Notes under the pieces: model-generated
The model's database searches: none
What the model was told of the DNA's origin: nothing
The model's input: the letters and a program-made list of their open reading frames with translations, nothing else
Shown: positions 21,088 to 34,500 of the stretch, piece by piece
How the letters are laid out: each line of letters starts with the position of its first letter
Numbering within the stretch: position 1 is the stretch's first letter
NCBI RefSeq assembly: GCF_000003815.2
Contig: NC_049987.1
Span: forward strand, 1,138,065 to 1,202,064
Length of the DNA stretch: 64,000 nucleotides
Direction of reading: 5' to 3'
Source of the DNA: Branchiostoma floridae
Taxonomy: Eukaryota; Chordata; Leptocardii; Amphioxiformes; Branchiostomatidae
Made by a program: the position numbers and the translations under genes

Positions 21088-24000
21088 ATGTCGTTTTGGG
21101 GCTACATGATTCCATCGTTCGGGAGCCTACAGGTGATATTACTAGCCGTTCTGTGTGTCATCGCTACACTTGTACTGTGTGGGCGGCCGAGAAATCTGCC
21201 ACCAGGACCGAGAGGACTGCCGATTGTGGGAAATGCCTTGAGCATAATGAAGGTAAATCTAAGTATCTAGCTCTCTCACACACTACTCCTGCTCCGTTAG
21301 ATTTTTCTCCGTACGGTAGTCAACGTGGGCTAGCATTACTTCTAGAGCTAGGGTCAGGGGAAGGTCTATGGTCATTTTGTGGTTAGGGCTAGGTTCTACC
21401 AAAATCCACTCTTCTTTGCAAGAAAAAATTAAAATGGGTGCGACTGACTTCTTTTCCCTAGGATATACTGGAAATTACCAAAAATTGTCGGCACATATTT
21501 GAAAGGGGCAGAGATTTGGCTTGACGCCGGGCTCTGCACTACGAGTTCCACCGATCCACCTAAGTTTGTATATTTTCACATGTTGACTTTGGATGGCTCC
21601 ATTCTTACTGCTGTATGACGGCGCTGCGACAAAAATCTGACACATTTCTAAACAACTTATATAGATAAAAACAAGTCTCCGAACGCTTTGTGTGTTCCGT
21701 AGTCCTCCAATCTTACTTTTGCATTTTATCTACGTTTAAAAGTCAACGCTATAACATGAATGTAGAACAAGGAAAATGCACACATATCTGTTTGTCAGAT
21801 AAGACCGCATGGTAAACAAAACAATAACGTAATGCTTCACATGTTGAAGCTTAGGATTCCCACGGCACTCACAAGATTTTCTTTGTTTTCTTAAATTTCG
21901 GTCGAAATGATAAAAACGAATTTCGTTTGGCGATGTGGAACTGGATCGCCTCAAGATATTTTTAACGTCATATTGTTAACGTACTGAACATGGTGCACGC
22001 ACTGTTATATTGATAATCTATCAACAAAAGACAATGTATACTACACGAACTGTTCAAAACATTAACCAGTTACTCGCTGATGTATGTAAGAACGCGTTAA
22101 AAATGAGATTCTGTTTTGATCTTTCATAAATCAGATACCATCGTTCGACCAAATAAAAGGCTAAGGTTGGCAGGTGTTTGCTAGTGTCAGTTGAGTCAGC
22201 AGAAACACAACATTTTCTAGGCCTTCCATATTATTACTGACACAAATTTGGGCAATTTGCTATATGAAAAAAATATTTAAAAATTCTCATCCAATTATAG
22301 AATTATTACAATTTTGATGAAAAAAGTATATACGGTTGAATATATACAGGAAGTCTAGAATAAACACGTTTGCATTTCTGAGTACCCATGTTTTAAAATA
22401 GACACAGGAATCGTCGGCAATATCTTAACGGTAAAGGCCCCGGCCCTGACTTGTAAACAGTACAGTCTCGACCATTGTATCGAATTTCATAACAATCTCC
22501 CGAAATGTTTTCTATGCTTATGTGATAATACTGTTGCACCACACCCCCAGCACTTGAAAAAGAAAAACATCAGACTAAAGCAGTGGCTGAAAAATAGATC
22601 TGTAAAAAACAGGCGGGCTACAAAACAAAACAATTATTTTTGGTTGACAGTTACCTTCAGTCTTATAATTTTCAACTGAAACCTTGATTGTAATGTCCTG
22701 CAACTTTCAGGACATATTTAGCACGTTGAATTTATAAATAAGTAGTTATATAAAATGATTACAACGTACTCATTCATTCGTTTTTAATGTATGAGTTGAA
22801 TTGATTAGAAATTTGGAAGTATTCTGTTTTACCTTAAGACTTACTTGATAACAATTTATTAATAAATAAATCAACAACTATGACAACTGAATCCGTCAAA
22901 ATGTGTCATCGAGTATGCAATTAAACATCGTCAGCCGTCAGCTTTTGGCAAAAATTCTTATTAACCTTTAACATTTGTTGGTTTTTAATAGGATTCTTCG
23001 GCTTATGCCAAATTGTCAAAGAAGTACGGTGACGTTTTCACGGTGTATTTTGGGCCGAGGCGTGTGGTAGTTCTGAACGGTTATGCCGCCATCCATGAGG
23101 CACTGGTGAAGAACGCCGAAAACTTCTCAAGCCGTCCCCTGGGGCAGGCTTTCTTTAGTGCAGATGGAAAGACTTTAGGTAAGAACGCTGCATGGTAAAA
23201 TGTTTGCTCCAAGGTCACTTTGTAAGCAGTATGAACGTAAAATTAATATGGGACGACAATCTACAATCATAACAATATTTCAGTATTTATTTTGAATCAA
23301 ATTGAACTGCAATTTCCATAACAATATACTTACGCAAACATTTCACTGCCGAATGCCTTTGCCGATGAATTGGAAATTACTTCTTTAGCTTTGACGTCAA
23401 GACTTGAAAAGTACGATGGGACTTTGATTAAGAATGGCTACTACCAACAGATGAACTTTCAATTTAGTATTTGAATATATATCTAAATATAGGGCGCACT
23501 GCATATAGAAAAAACGTATTTGCATTGATATGCGTACCGTTTCTTCTTAATCCTAAGGAATAGCCGATGAGTCTTATGGTCCCAAGTGGAAGGAACACCG
23601 TAAGTTCGCCATGATGAGTCTGCGTGACTTCGGAGTTGGGAAGAAAAGTCTGGAGGGGAAGATTCTTGAAGAGGCACGAGCTCTGGGTGATGAGATCTGT
23701 AAAACAAACGGACGCCCATTTTGTATCTCTCAGATGATGCAGAATGCTGTTTCCAACGTCATCTGCTCAATTGTGTTCGGTAGTCGTTATGAGTACGACG
23801 ACATGGTGTTCAAAAGCCTTCTAAAAGCGATTCAACGAGTTTTTGGAAGAAAAATGGTTGAGTTTTTGGCAGAACAGCTACCTCCTTTGAAGGTCCTCCC
23901 CGGCGTACGCAAAAACTACCAAGACCTTATGCAGAGTCAGGCTAAAATCATGGACCACATCAAGGAAAGAATCAGGGAGCACGAGGATACATTTGACCCG

Positions 24001-25705
24001 AATGACATACGAGACTTTATTGACGCATTTCTTCTGGAGTCTAATAAACGACAGACGGACGAAAACAACACATTTACTGAGCAAGAACTTGCCACTGTAA
24101 GATATAATTTAGACTTACGAATTTCCACATATGCCATTCCTTTTATATGATGAATGACTATTTAAAATAATATTTTTTTCAGTTATACGTGATCGTGACT
24201 ATGTAAGTGTGCAAAATGTGTTCTTTTTTGTTTTTTATTTCATGTATTTTACATGTTTTATGCATTACACAAGCATATATACGTACATATTGAGCCGGCA
24301 GTAAAACATGACACTGATACATAATTTTCCCAAAGATCGTCTATCAACTGTTCCTGGCAGGAACTGACACAACAGCTACCACCTTACGTTGGGCCCTGCT
24401 CTACATGATCCTCCATCCGGACATCCAGGAGAAAGTACAGCAGGAGATAGACAGCGTGCTGGGACCCAACCAGGAGCCGGCAATGGCACATCGTAGTCAG
24501 GTATGAACTGAAGTGCTAAAGATAAAGCGATGTCTGAAAAAAATATCCTTTATTTAGAACGCAAGTTTTGGTTTATAATAAATAGTGTTAATAAATAGTA
24601 GTTATCACGGTCCTGATATTTTCGTTGTGAAAAATAAAGCACTAACTAACAAGCTTTAGATCTGCCTTCGATTCGTGTCCTGATGAAATAACACGTAGCT
24701 TATGTCACGTAATATACGACAGGAAGTGTGACGTCAGCAGTGGGTCAAAGGTGTTCTACAGTCAGTATCACCCCAGTCTCAGTTAAAGCATGTTTGATGC
24801 ACTGTAATGTCAATAGCCTCTTTATTACTCCTGAGTAATGCTGTTAATTGTACAAATATGTTATATTATATTATATTATAGAAATATATTATGAATTTGA
24901 TATTAATCAATATTTTACTAACTGTTTGTAAAATATAGATGCCTTACACGGAGGCAACCCTAACGGAAGTGAGCCGACACGCTACTGTTGCGCCACATAC
25001 CATTCAGCACGCTACGAGCAACGATACAACATTCAGGGGGTATAACATCCCAAAGGTAGGTTTAGGATGTTGTGTAATATGTTTATACTGACAAAATTGA
25101 AAAGTATTTGAATACATGAGAATTTTGCGAGAACGTTATGTCTGTTTTTCTAAATTAAGGGCACAGTGGTGGAAGTTATTCTATGGTCTGTGCACCATGA
25201 CCCAAACCTGTGGCCGGAGCCGGACAAGTTTGACCCCAACCGCTTCATTGACGACGCTGGCAAGTATGTGAAGAGAGAGGGAGTTATTCCGTTCTCCCTT
25301 GGTAAGTCTAAAAATGCAACATACTTATTACCTCCATGTATTACACTGGCGTGAATCTGCGAGTGTGTTTTTGTATGTATGTGCGTAGGTTTCTGGATAC
25401 TTGTAAGTATAACTTACTATAGGGACTTCTACGTGGATTTCGAATACATTTAGTATGTGGGCAGGTAGTTTGGACTAGAAAGTCTAAGAAGATTTTGAGG
25501 GAATCACAAATATGTATTCGCAGGCCGTCGTGTCTGTCTTGGTGAGCAGTTGGCCAGGATGGAGCTCTTCCTCATCTTCACATCTCTGCTGCAGCGCTTC
25601 ACCTTTAAGCTGCCAGAGGGCGCTCCTAAGCCTTCGGAAAAAGGGGTACCTGGTCCGCTACATCAGCCTGTGCCATTTATGCTGATTGCCGAACCAAGAG
25701 AGTGA
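21088..25705 (+). CDS. CYP2-like cytochrome P450, complete (498 aa, 7 exons)
   Basis: Exons 21088-21252, 22992-23178, 23558-24096, 24336-24500, 24939-25055, 25160-25301 and 25524-25705 join in phase with GT-AG borders. A membrane anchor (residues about 10-36) is followed by the proline hinge [14 protein letters not shown]-helix WKEHR (128-132), I-helix AGTDTT (305-310), ExxR as EVSR (362-365), FDPNRF, and the heme loop FSLGRRVCLG with Cys443 as thiolate ligand. These are the complete CYP signatures of an ER-bound monooxygenase using NADPH-P450 reductase; the CYP2-clan hinge and loop fit xenobiotic, fatty-acid or steroid oxidation, but the substrate cannot be read. The first ATG is chosen because it starts the anchor and the homologous gene begins identically. 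A candidate AATAAA is at 26192-26197. Confidence 0.95.
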
Positions 25706-27269
25706 AGGAAAATCGAGTAGTTATAGCTACACAAGTTACATAAGTAATATGGTATATGCAAGTCGGTCAGTTTGGATAGTATAGAAATCATATTAGTGGA
25801 ACGCGAGAGCCTTATCATCAATTCATTAGATTCTGAAATTATTGTGAAATACATTTTGTATTGATAATGAAATATTAACAACCTGTGGTAAACAAATTCA
25901 TTTGATATATCATGTGGCTAATTTGCATAGCACGATAACTATTATAAATCACACATGCATTTAGAAATATGGGTGTAAATCATATTTATTTTAGACACTT
26001 CTTTAATTTTTACTTGCTAAAGCAAACCAGGTTTCTTAAAATTCCATATATATATGTTATGCTGAGGTTAAAACCATTAAAACGTGCAGAAAATGTCAGT
26101 GTTAACTATTATCCTTTGCACCAGCATCATTGCAGCTTAATACTATGAGGCGCAAAATCTAAACCTTTACCATTCTGCTATCTACCTCCTAAATAAACAC
26201 CAGAAACTGTTGAATTATTTCACAATGCACATCGTTTGGTGTGCTTAAATTGATCAGTTTTAATCTATAGGGTTAGTAGTGATGTTAACGTTAACTTAGT
26301 GATGGCATGTGAAATTATGTTATTAAAGAGGTAAACTCTTCGTAGTTATACTTATATAAATGTTAGGTATCGTGGTAAACATGATTATTTATACTGCATT
26401 AATTAGTCATAAATTTGACTGAATGATTTCATTTTAACCTCCCAAACGGCTTGTGTGCTTAAGTGTATTTAAGGTGATTTTCAGATGATAATGTATTACA
26501 GTTTAAGTAGTCTTCTTGCCAGACCCACGGCGTTGGACAAAAGCCCTTTTGTTCGAAGGGAGCCACATACCTGCTACCAGAGGTGACACCCCGCGATATT
26601 ATATCTACACAAGCGGCGGTGATGATAGACCCAGTGCAGGACTTAATAGCAGGGACTGTGTTTTTCCAGTTCCCGTCTGGTGGAATGCGTCTGGCTAAAA
26701 ACATCAGTTAGAAAGAATTTGACACTATTTTCTAGAATAAGCTAGTCACCATTAACGTAAAACAATATCGTGTAACTATTACTAGAGGGTAGTTGAAAGC
26801 TGATGAAAACTTGTGGAATAAAATTGAACTTTGTTAGTAGCTACCTTATTTGTTGGTTCCTTTTCTAACTTGTTCGTACCATCGATGTGAATAAAACGAA
26901 CGATGCACAAGACGACAACGCTTCATTGATATTATATAATATAATAAGCAAACAATATTAATACGCAGTCCCAATGTATTTTATTGACACTGGGTCAATC
27001 TACATTTATTCCAAAGCCTGCCACTTTTTATAAAAGTCATCATCATAACGTAATGGAGTTAATTATATGTTTCTTTTTTTCATATCTGGCCCGCATTCTC
27101 AAGTACACAAACTAATTTGCATCCCGATCAATATAAAGCGCACAGGTTAGGCCATAACAATACGTTTAATATTCGTTCCCACGACACTAGAATTCTTTGA
27201 CTTTTTACATATTTTATGTTTGCCATTAAAATTATTTTATTAATAAAGATTTTGCCGCAAATTTTAGAC

Positions 27270-27690
27270 AAAAACTATATATTTTGCCACCCGTACCCTG
27301 GTATTGCAACCTGAAATTTGGTATATGAGTGCCCTGCATACAGTATACAGTAGAGCAAAATTCTTAATTCTTAGATATTTGGCCATTTTTTAAAACAAAA
27401 ATGTACACTTTCTGCTCCTGTGCCCTGGTCCTGCAGACATTTTTGTATAGTAGTGTCTTGGATACATGGCCACCTGGATCCAAAACAGTTTAGGCATATA
27501 GTACAGCAAAGTGCTTAATTTTGAGATTTTCGGACACTTTTTCCCAAAAAAGGACATGTTTAGCTTCTCTACCCTGGTTTTACAACCAAATTACCCATAT
27601 GGAACCGATAACACTCATACAGTACTGTAATCAACTCGTTATAGTTCTCAAAGTGTTACATTTTTTTTTGCAAAGGGGGTTTTTGAAACT
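27270..27690. repeat. Three degenerate ~130-bp tandem units
   Basis: The succession ACCCTGGT..GCAACC, GGTATATGAGTG..ATACAGTA, then CAAA.TGCTTAATT and a T-rich/A-rich block recurs from about 27290, 27425 and 27575. Units are clearly diverged. Confidence 0.75.
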
Positions 27691-28211
27691 AGTTTTAGGG
27701 AGATGGCTGAAATATGCTATATTTGCTCTCGAGCAAATGTCGCCTTTCTAGTTAATATTTACGTACGTTAGTATGTACGAACCGTGCTTTTGTGAATGTA
27801 AAGAGGGCAATGGTCAAAAATCTCGTTTATTAAGAATTTCATAAGTATGTAAGTGGAACTAAGTCCCTCTGCTGCCACGGTGTATCGGGTTTCACTACTC
27901 GAGGCCGACATATTTACACAAGATCTACTTCTGATTGAATTTCAATACTATATTTATCATACATGGCTACGTTTATGATATTGATTCTAAAATAGGTGTT
28001 TGCTAATAGTAATGTCGTCGTCATTTCTTCTAAACGAGAGATAACGAACGATGTGTTATACAAAATGAACTTTGCTTCTTGACAAGAATTCAAACCCGAG
28101 ATATTTAGTCAGTTGTTTGACAAGAGCAGTCCCTTATCATACTGCTTACCATTGTTTGTCTGTCATTTTGTCACTTGGAATTATCCCTCGGGCAACACAT
28201 TTCAAAACTTA

Positions 28212-28293
28212 CCCATTATTACCGTCCCGGTGTAGTCGTTACCTGCTATTAGCCCATTATTACCGTCCCGGTGTAGTCGTTACCTGCTATCAG
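28212..28293 (+). repeat. 41-bp tandem duplication
   Basis: CCCATTATTACCGTCCCGG..CTGCTAT is present twice with nearly perfect identity, 280 bp upstream of the SLC6 start codon. Confidence 0.92.
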
Positions 28294-28573
28294 CCTTGGG
28301 GCAAAAATTTGAAATACATTATTTTTATATGACAGGCCAGGCGCGGAGTCCTACAGGCCTGTGAATCGAAGAGCACGCGACTGTACATGAGAACGCAGGC
28401 TTTTCTCGGTACAAACACGCCGGACCCGCAAAACTCCTCACTCTGCCGTGCCAAGCCGGTTTTTACGGACGTGCACAGGCTCAGAAAGAACTGGAAACTT
28501 GGATTTTGTGTGGTGTTAAAATCTCCTGAGAGTTGATCAACCGCATTTTTGAAGGGAAATTTGTTTTTTCAAG

Positions 28574-31500
28574 ATGGCGAACAACGGAGAATCCGAGGGA
28601 GCACAGCTGGTCGGAAACGTACGTTTTTTTGTATTATATGTTTTTCTACCTTAAGGTTTAGGACAGATTAAGTATCGGGATGTTTAAAAAAAGCTATGGG
28701 CGTGATACAAACAGCGACGGATGTTACAACTTACAATCTTCGAGCCAAAATTGTCCAATGCGACATTTCAAACCCCTGTCATTTTCCTTTTACAAGCCTA
28801 CGGCATGAGAATCATGTAAAAGAATTTGGTGTACCGAAAAAAAATTCAGTTGTCTTGTGTCACAGCTAGCTTGAAAAGAAGCCTTGCATCGCTTTTGACC
28901 TTCCGTTCTATCAAATCTTTACGACAAATCATAGAAATATCACTGCGCATCATAGAATTTTCTTTCACTGATAACGCCACAAACATGAGGACTCTTTAAT
29001 GTTACAAATTGAAAATTCAAACCCCTGCCATATTCCTTTAACAAGCCTACGGCATGAGAATCCAATAACAGTATTTGGTGTGCCCAAGAAAATCTACTTT
29101 TAACCATAAAGATGTATTGTTTGAAATATTCATTATTAGTAGAATTTGCAACTGCCTCATTTGCTTTTTCCTCTATTTGATGAACGAAATGATGCTATAA
29201 CTATTACACAAAACTATCTTTCCTTGATAGCGTCATTTTCGGCAGTCGGATTAAATGACCAAAGCACAAAGTACCAAAAAAACTAGTTGTCCCCAAACCG
29301 AACGAGAGACGATGGAAGAAGAGCAAACTAAGGCCTTTCATGGACCAAAATCTGGAACAATCCATTACCTGACACATAAGCACAGCCACAAGTTTGGCTT
29401 CCTTTAAAAGCCTCTTAAAGTTTGCTTATATTGAGACAAGAAAAGAATGAGTTCACAACTAATTACCATCGCCAAGAAGGTTATATTTTAGGTAGAAAAA
29501 TTTTGTTTTGCCTCAACATGTAGGTCAACCGCATATAACCGTAATCAAGGCTTATTATGGAGAGTGACTTTATCATTCATGTATTACCAGAGTCCCTCCC
29601 AAAGGTAGACGGCTACATGAAAGTGTGTATATACCGGTTGAAAATTCCCTTGTATCCATCCCAACTGACTTCCAGCGTCAGAGTAATTAAAAAAAGAATA
29701 ATGGACATTGTTCTTAAAAATATCCTGTGTGTCTGTCATTTATATATGTGTTTACCTACATATTGAGACAAGACACAATTTTTCACAACTATAATATGAA
29801 ACAAAAATATAAACTTCTTGGCGAAGGTATAAACAAACAGAAGAACAACCAAATGAATCAATTGCCTGTTAGAAGAGCCATTAGTCTACCGTGGACCCAA
29901 TGTCTGGAACGGTCTACCACCTGTCATAGGCACTGAGCCCCCCCCCCCCCCCCTGGCTTCCTTAAGATACTCTTAAGGTAACAGAAACGGCTAGAATTAA
30001 CGATATCGAATCATGTATTCTGTACCATATATATGTAAAGCATATACTTAGACATATTAGGACATGAAATCATATGTATCTCTGTTTCATATTTTGCCTC
30101 TTCCCCAATGGGCTCATTGCAGTGAAGCCTGCAGGCCAATTTGATCTCACCAATAAAGATACTATTAGGTTCCGATACCGGTCTAACGACTAACGAGTTA
30201 CTGTCTGTCTATCAGCGCTAGCTGCAACATAGGTCCCTGCATATTATTGTAACATTTTAGCCAACGATAACTCACTGAAGTGTAGACCTTCCTTCCCTTA
30301 CCTATAGTAAAAGTTAAAGGGCACATTGCTATATGTAGGTTCAGAGTCAAACCGAGCAATTTACCGAGCTGAACCTAGATGAAAGTTTTTTTGCTAATTC
30401 TGTAGTTGACCAAAAGCCAGTTCTTGCTGCCCCAAGCAAAGGCGTTATTGCAAAATTAGGATGACATTTTTTGGAAGAAGGAATGTTATTCTTATTGGTT
30501 ATGGATCGGCCGACTACTCTCTCTTCTTAAACAGCCCGGGGCTGAATTGCGAGGAGCTTACAATAGGCGGGGCTAAATCGTAAGGGTCTGGAGCGAGCTG
30601 CCATTCGGCGCCACTCAGGTGACCTCAATACGATTGTCGCACGTGTCTGGGGTGAGCTGTCATTCTGCGCCCATGGTTCTGCATTGGTTTGAACCACTCG
30701 CACCGGAATGGACCCCAACTCTTTTCAATAAATGTTTTGGGATCTTTAACTTGCTCGAGGTGTGGGTCTTCTCAAACACGAGACCCCATGAGTGATTGAG
30801 TGAGTGAGTGAGTGATTGGATGAGTGAGTGAGTGAGTGAGTGAATGAGTGAGTGAAGTGAGGAAAGTCGTGTAACGTGCCTTTCCCATAGGCGCAACATC
30901 GGGCAGCGGTTTCGAACCCATTACTTCTGGGGTCTGGGTCAAATACATTACCGATTGCGCCACATGATGTCATCGCAATTAATGATGTGAAGGTGTGCGA
31001 GGATAAGGGAATAATTGCCCAGACCATCCCGTATTCCCCGCTGGCTATTGGCATTAGATTTAGTGCTAATTTGACACCCTGTTATGCTTTCTCCTGAACT
31101 TTCCCGCCTCTGCAGCTACAATCCAAAAAAATTAAAACATTCTTGGATTTTAGTTTGAGAACAGTGAATTGCTGCCCCCGTCAATAGTTTCATCAAGTTG
31201 GTAGACCAATCGAACAGTCTTCTTCGTTTCACAACCTCTTTTTATTCTTCTGCAAACGTTTCGGGCCAAGAAATAAGTGACCTATTTTATCCTTTCAAAC
31301 ATCTGCTACTAAGGTGAACAAGGTCAGTTATGGCGAGCATCTGTTAGGAAAGAAAAGTGTTGTTACTCTGTGACGGATGGTAACCTCCAACGACAGAGTA
31401 TTATTTGGTCCGATGCGATGAGTGATCATATCTGTATCTTTATGTTCCCTTTGTCGCATTCGCATGTAGCTTGGATGTCGTCTACACGCAGTTGCGTGAT

Positions 31501-34500
31501 GATGCACTTTTTTTCGCGGTAGCTGATTTTACAATTAATATAAAAATTTCAAAAATCACACCTACGTCCTTCGGTATATTGGTCCTGCTCTGCGTTTTTT
31601 CTACGCTTGAATAAGCCTTGCGATAATTGGATATGACCAAGCAGATGCTGAATGATTTTCACAGCTGTCATTGTTGCGTTTGTTGGGGGTTACTTTGCAC
31701 AATGCTGTGCGTCTCATGTATGCATTGAGGCTGTGTGGTTGTTTTCATTTGGTGTCGTTCTTTTGAGACGCTAATTCTGAAGTCGATGCGTGCAGCATTG
31801 TGTGTGTTTTACATTTGGCAGTGATAGGTACGTTAGGTTTAAGGCACGCTTTTGGTATAAGTCGATATGATGTTCTGTATGCCTTATAAACACCATGTCA
31901 CACGCACTACAGAAAACAAAACAACCGACATAAACCATAATTACGTCAAGAGTATGTTAGTTATGGTCACTTGTTGTTGTAGTAGTCAGAAACTATCCTG
32001 GTTCCCTCACCAGGACGCCAGGCTGTTTCCAGGGTTTACACAGGCCTGCCCCTTCACCCAAGGGTCAACATGCTCCCAAAGAAAACTTGCCACAGCCCCC
32101 TCCACTCCAAATGAGTTAAACCAGGTGGCCGGTGATAAATTTTCCTGTTCCATGTGTTCTAGTATGACTAGCAACCAAAAGCTAAAAATAATATGCCGTC
32201 TTTTTAGGACGGTGAGGACCATCAAAAATCGGCCCCCATGCGTGGCCATCACAACTGATATATCTTTAAAGAGAAATGCACACAAAAACTTATTATCGAT
32301 ACAACATTGGAAATTATTTGAATATTTCAGCACTTATTTAAGTGATCTACTCAAAAAGTTCTTTTGGATCAAATCTAATAATCGTAACAAATGAGTGTTA
32401 AATGAGTGTAAGCAACATGTGTACCTTTCACAAAGTACTCCTTTCCAAGGAGCCGTCACCATTGTACTGTAGACTACATTTGGTATCTAACCAGCACAGC
32501 TACCATACGAGACATGCAACACGAAAAAAAACTTTAGAACTGAGGAACCAAAGACAAACAGTCTTAAAAAATCCTTCACATATAGAGCAGCATCCGGATG
32601 GAACCAACTAGCACATGAGTTGAAAACTGTGAGCACATCCAAAAAGTTCAGACGGCAGCTGGTGCAACATATGCGAAACCTAGCTAAAGACACATGAAGG
32701 ATAACTTTGATTAGGCACATGCGTTTGTTTGATGATTTTTTATTGACATGTTATATGTTGTGAATGTTACAAACTGTATGTGTCCAAGTATTATGTGTAT
32801 TACTCCTGGAAGACTAGTTGCTGCAATGATTTGTCAACAACTAAAGGAGTCAATGAACAATAAATAATCAACTTTAATCATAAAATGACAATAAAGAAGC
32901 TATCTGATGTGATTCAAATACAATGCAGAGTATTCACAAAGATATCTTTGGCTGAATTTAACTTATCTTTTTGTCCTGAGCTTTATGAACCATGTAATGG
33001 TTATATTTATGATGATAAAAGCTATCTATCAACCTCAAATGGTTTTGGTGGACTGGTTGTAGCTTCCTGTGCTGCTCTGATAGAAAATGCTGTATATAGA
33101 ATTGTTACTAAATTCTGAAATTCCACTCCAGGACGCGGACGGATCAGGATCGGATTCAGATGGCAAAACGTCACCCAAGCAATCATCAGGAGGAGGTGCC
33201 GTCATGTTCTCCTCCAAGGCAGGGCTGCTCCTCACGTTCATCAGCGCGGTGGGCGGCGGGAGTCTGTGGCGGTTTCCGCGCACCCTGGCGAACAACTGCG
33301 GGAAGGAAGGTACTGTCGGCACCGATGGATTCTGCAGTGACATTGATCTTTCTGTGGGGTTACAACGTAACAGGACCTGAAGGCCACTCAAGGTTTCGGG
33401 TTACATTGTAACTGTAACAGCATCTCTTCGCTCTATATTTAGATCAGAATCATTATGATAAAAGCTTGAATGTATCTTTAGCTCGAGGACCATGATGACC
33501 AGGGTTCTGCATTTGTCTTTGTTAGTTTAGCATTAAAATTGCAAAACAAATCGGCAAAGAATTAATCTGTATTTGCCAATCTTAGTTTATCAAGAGAAGT
33601 CCTAAACGCTAAGTAAAATCTATTTATTTATACATTTCATGTCAACATATGAAGTAAATGTGTTGTATACTCCATTATTCGCTAGGAAGAATGACTTTAA
33701 TGTTAGCCGAAGCATGTGACCTTAAGGGAATGTCAACTTACTAGTGATTGGTCATATAATGGCAGCGATGACGTCATTGATGGCTTTTGTGTACAATGTA
33801 ATGATGGGGTAATTAAGAAAAATCTGAAGTGCCCTATTAAATAACTTATTTACTTACTTATTCTCTTCATCCCATGTTAGACATAAGGCTTTGATAAGTT
33901 TCCTCCACTGGGGTCTGTTCTGTGCTAGGGGCTGAGCAGCATCCCAGGGGATCCCCATGGCCGCTAGGTCTTTAGCCACCGTACGTCTCCATGTAGCTTT
34001 AGGACGTCCCCGTTTTCTCTTCCCCTCAGGGGCCCAATATAGAGCAACTTTGAGAATACGGTCATCCGGCATCCGCAGGACATGGCCCAACCTTTTAAGT
34101 CTTCTGATGGCAGTTTCAGTAGACAACTGTCTTGTGTTCGTTTTGTTTTTCTATACAGTTCTTCATTACTGATCTTATTTGACCAGTAGATGTTGCATAT
34201 TCTACGCAGACAGCTATTGTGGAATACATCAACTTTCTTCATGTCTGACTTAGTAACTTTCCAGCATTAAGAGCCATACAGAAGGACAGACTTTACACTA
34301 GTCAGCTTGGTTTTCAAGCTAAATGATTTGGATTTCTAAACAACACGGAGGCGATTAAAGGAACCTCGAGCTTTGCCAAGTCGGGCCTATTAAATAAAGG
34401 GTCGGTGAAATTCCAATACGCTGAAACAAATCCATAACAGAATTCAACAACGCGGATGAACTGTCAATTCACCTTTCTATTTGACTTTTTTAAAGATACT

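Larger units (their letters stand above)
25706..28573. other. Intergenic between P450 and SLC6 gene
   Basis: No additional exon recognised. It holds three degenerate ~130-bp tandem units (27270-27690), a compact GC-richer island at 26500-26700 with GCCAGAC at both ends but unknown identity, and a 41-bp tandem duplication at 28212-28293. Confidence 0.55.

Noticed and set aside
26459-26704. Possible exon at a GC-richer island (81-codon minus ORF)
   Set aside because: No recognisable domain, no convincing splice sites, and GCCAGAC-like motifs at both ends suggest a repeat.
31240-31330. Another hammerhead-like GGCCCGAAACGTTTGC string (minus strand)
   Set aside because: I could not find a CTGANGA box at the right distance or a stem II.
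33854-34242. Antisense host gene inside SLC6 intron 2
   Set aside because: The sequence is the degraded C-terminus of an RTE-like LINE with a frameshift and a stop.
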